From Candidatus Rhabdochlamydia sp. (GTDB taxonomy: Bacteria > Chlamydiota > Chlamydiia > Chlamydiales > Rhabdochlamydiaceae): a stretch of DNA of 7,248 nt. This document shows positions 7,151-7,248 of this stretch, piece after piece. Positions within the stretch are counted from its first letter, which is position 1. Every line of letters begins with the position of its first letter. Location: the NCBI GenBank assembly GCA_030043495.1, contig JASHXO010000027.1, positions 1 through 7,248 of the forward strand, read 5' to 3'. The notes below the pieces were generated by a model. It was not told the DNA's origin. It saw nothing but the letters and a program-made list of their open reading frames with translations, and did no database searches. A program made the position numbers and the translations under genes.

Positions 7151-7248
7151 AGGAAGCTCTCGCCTTCGCTCGCAAGCTCGCTCAGTTGAGTTCCGCTGTT
7201 TTATAACGGCCCAGTCTTTGCTACTCTCATGTCTATTAAGTGGCCGTT
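7151..7248. repeat. GC-rich repeat block with inverted repeat, truncated by the window edge
   Basis: After 7150 the sequence changes abruptly from AT-rich to about 60 percent G+C over 48 bases. It contains GCTCGC twice (7168-7173 and 7176-7181) and an imperfect stem GGAAgCTC (7152-7159) with GAGTTCC (7188-7194). Further on, AACGGCC (7205-7211) is repeated inverted as GGCCGTT (7242-7248) around a 30-nt spacer. The inverted arm reaches the last base of the window, so the palindrome may be longer. This pattern fits a dispersed intergenic repeat, a miniature element or the end of an insertion sequence, but no transposase is visible. Confidence 0.4.

Larger units (their letters stand above)
6773..7248. 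other. 476-bp region without an intact gene
   Basis: The part nearest the 619-codon gene (6773-6895) is very AT-rich and should contain that gene's promoter, but I see no convincing -35/-10 pair. From 6896 to 7111 the minus strand has a start-less open frame that looks like a decayed gene. From about 7151 to the edge the base composition changes to clearly GC-richer sequence with short direct and inverted repeats. A 50-codon plus-strand frame (ATG 6998 to TGA 7150) overlaps the remnant and has no ribosome-binding site. I do not call it a gene. Confidence 0.6.

Noticed and set aside
7229..7248. Possible new gene start, ATG 7229 encoding MSIKWP
   Set aside because: Only six codons are visible, there is no ribosome-binding site, and it lies inside the repeat-like block.
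7201..7248. Minus-strand frame entering from the right edge and ending NGHLIDMRVAKTGPL
   Set aside because: Fifteen codons are too few to judge, and it sits within the inverted repeat; it could be a transposase end but nothing confirms that.

Overview
The window most likely comes from a member of the Chlamydiae, probably an environmental, amoeba-associated lineage (Parachlamydiales). This is an inference. It rests on trxB and acpS lying close together, as I recall for Chlamydia, on a long lineage-type hypothetical protein with no familiar domain, and on moderate GC content with AT-rich gaps. No rRNA, tRNA, CRISPR array or intact transposase is visible.

Layout. At the left edge is the 3' end of a thioredoxin reductase gene (trxB, +). 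Its stop codon overlaps the ATG of a 273-residue exported protein that looks like an outer-membrane beta-barrel (+). Convergent to these is a two-gene minus-strand unit. A membrane-anchored PIN/TRAM protein of the YacL type comes first, followed with a 14-bp overlap by acpS, which encodes holo-[acyl-carrier-protein] synthase. A good sigma-70-like promoter for this unit sits in a 191-bp divergent gap and contains a perfect 12-bp palindrome. On the other side of the gap is a 162-residue four-helix membrane protein of unknown function (+). It converges on rlmH (-), a 23S rRNA methyltransferase gene. The rlmH start codon overlaps the divergent start codon of lgt (+), the prolipoprotein diacylglyceryl transferase. 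Lgt carries an unusual extra segment of about 125 residues between its first and second membrane helices. The 3' end of lgt overlaps the 3' end of a 619-residue soluble, helical hypothetical protein (-).

The last 476 bp hold no intact gene. They contain AT-rich upstream sequence for the 619-residue gene, a 71-codon minus-strand open frame with no start codon that reads like a decayed gene, and a sharply GC-richer block with direct and inverted repeats that runs off the window edge and may be part of a dispersed repeat or mobile element.

Functionally the recognisable genes are housekeeping: thiol redox (TrxB), carrier-protein activation for lipid synthesis (AcpS), ribosome modification (RlmH) and lipoprotein maturation (Lgt). 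The unknowns are an outer-membrane candidate, a small membrane protein and a large cytosolic or possibly secreted protein. I see no defence, toxin-antitoxin or phage system. The points most worth following are the Lgt insertion, the overlapping rlmH/lgt start codons, the palindrome in the divergent promoter, and the remnant plus repeat at the right edge.
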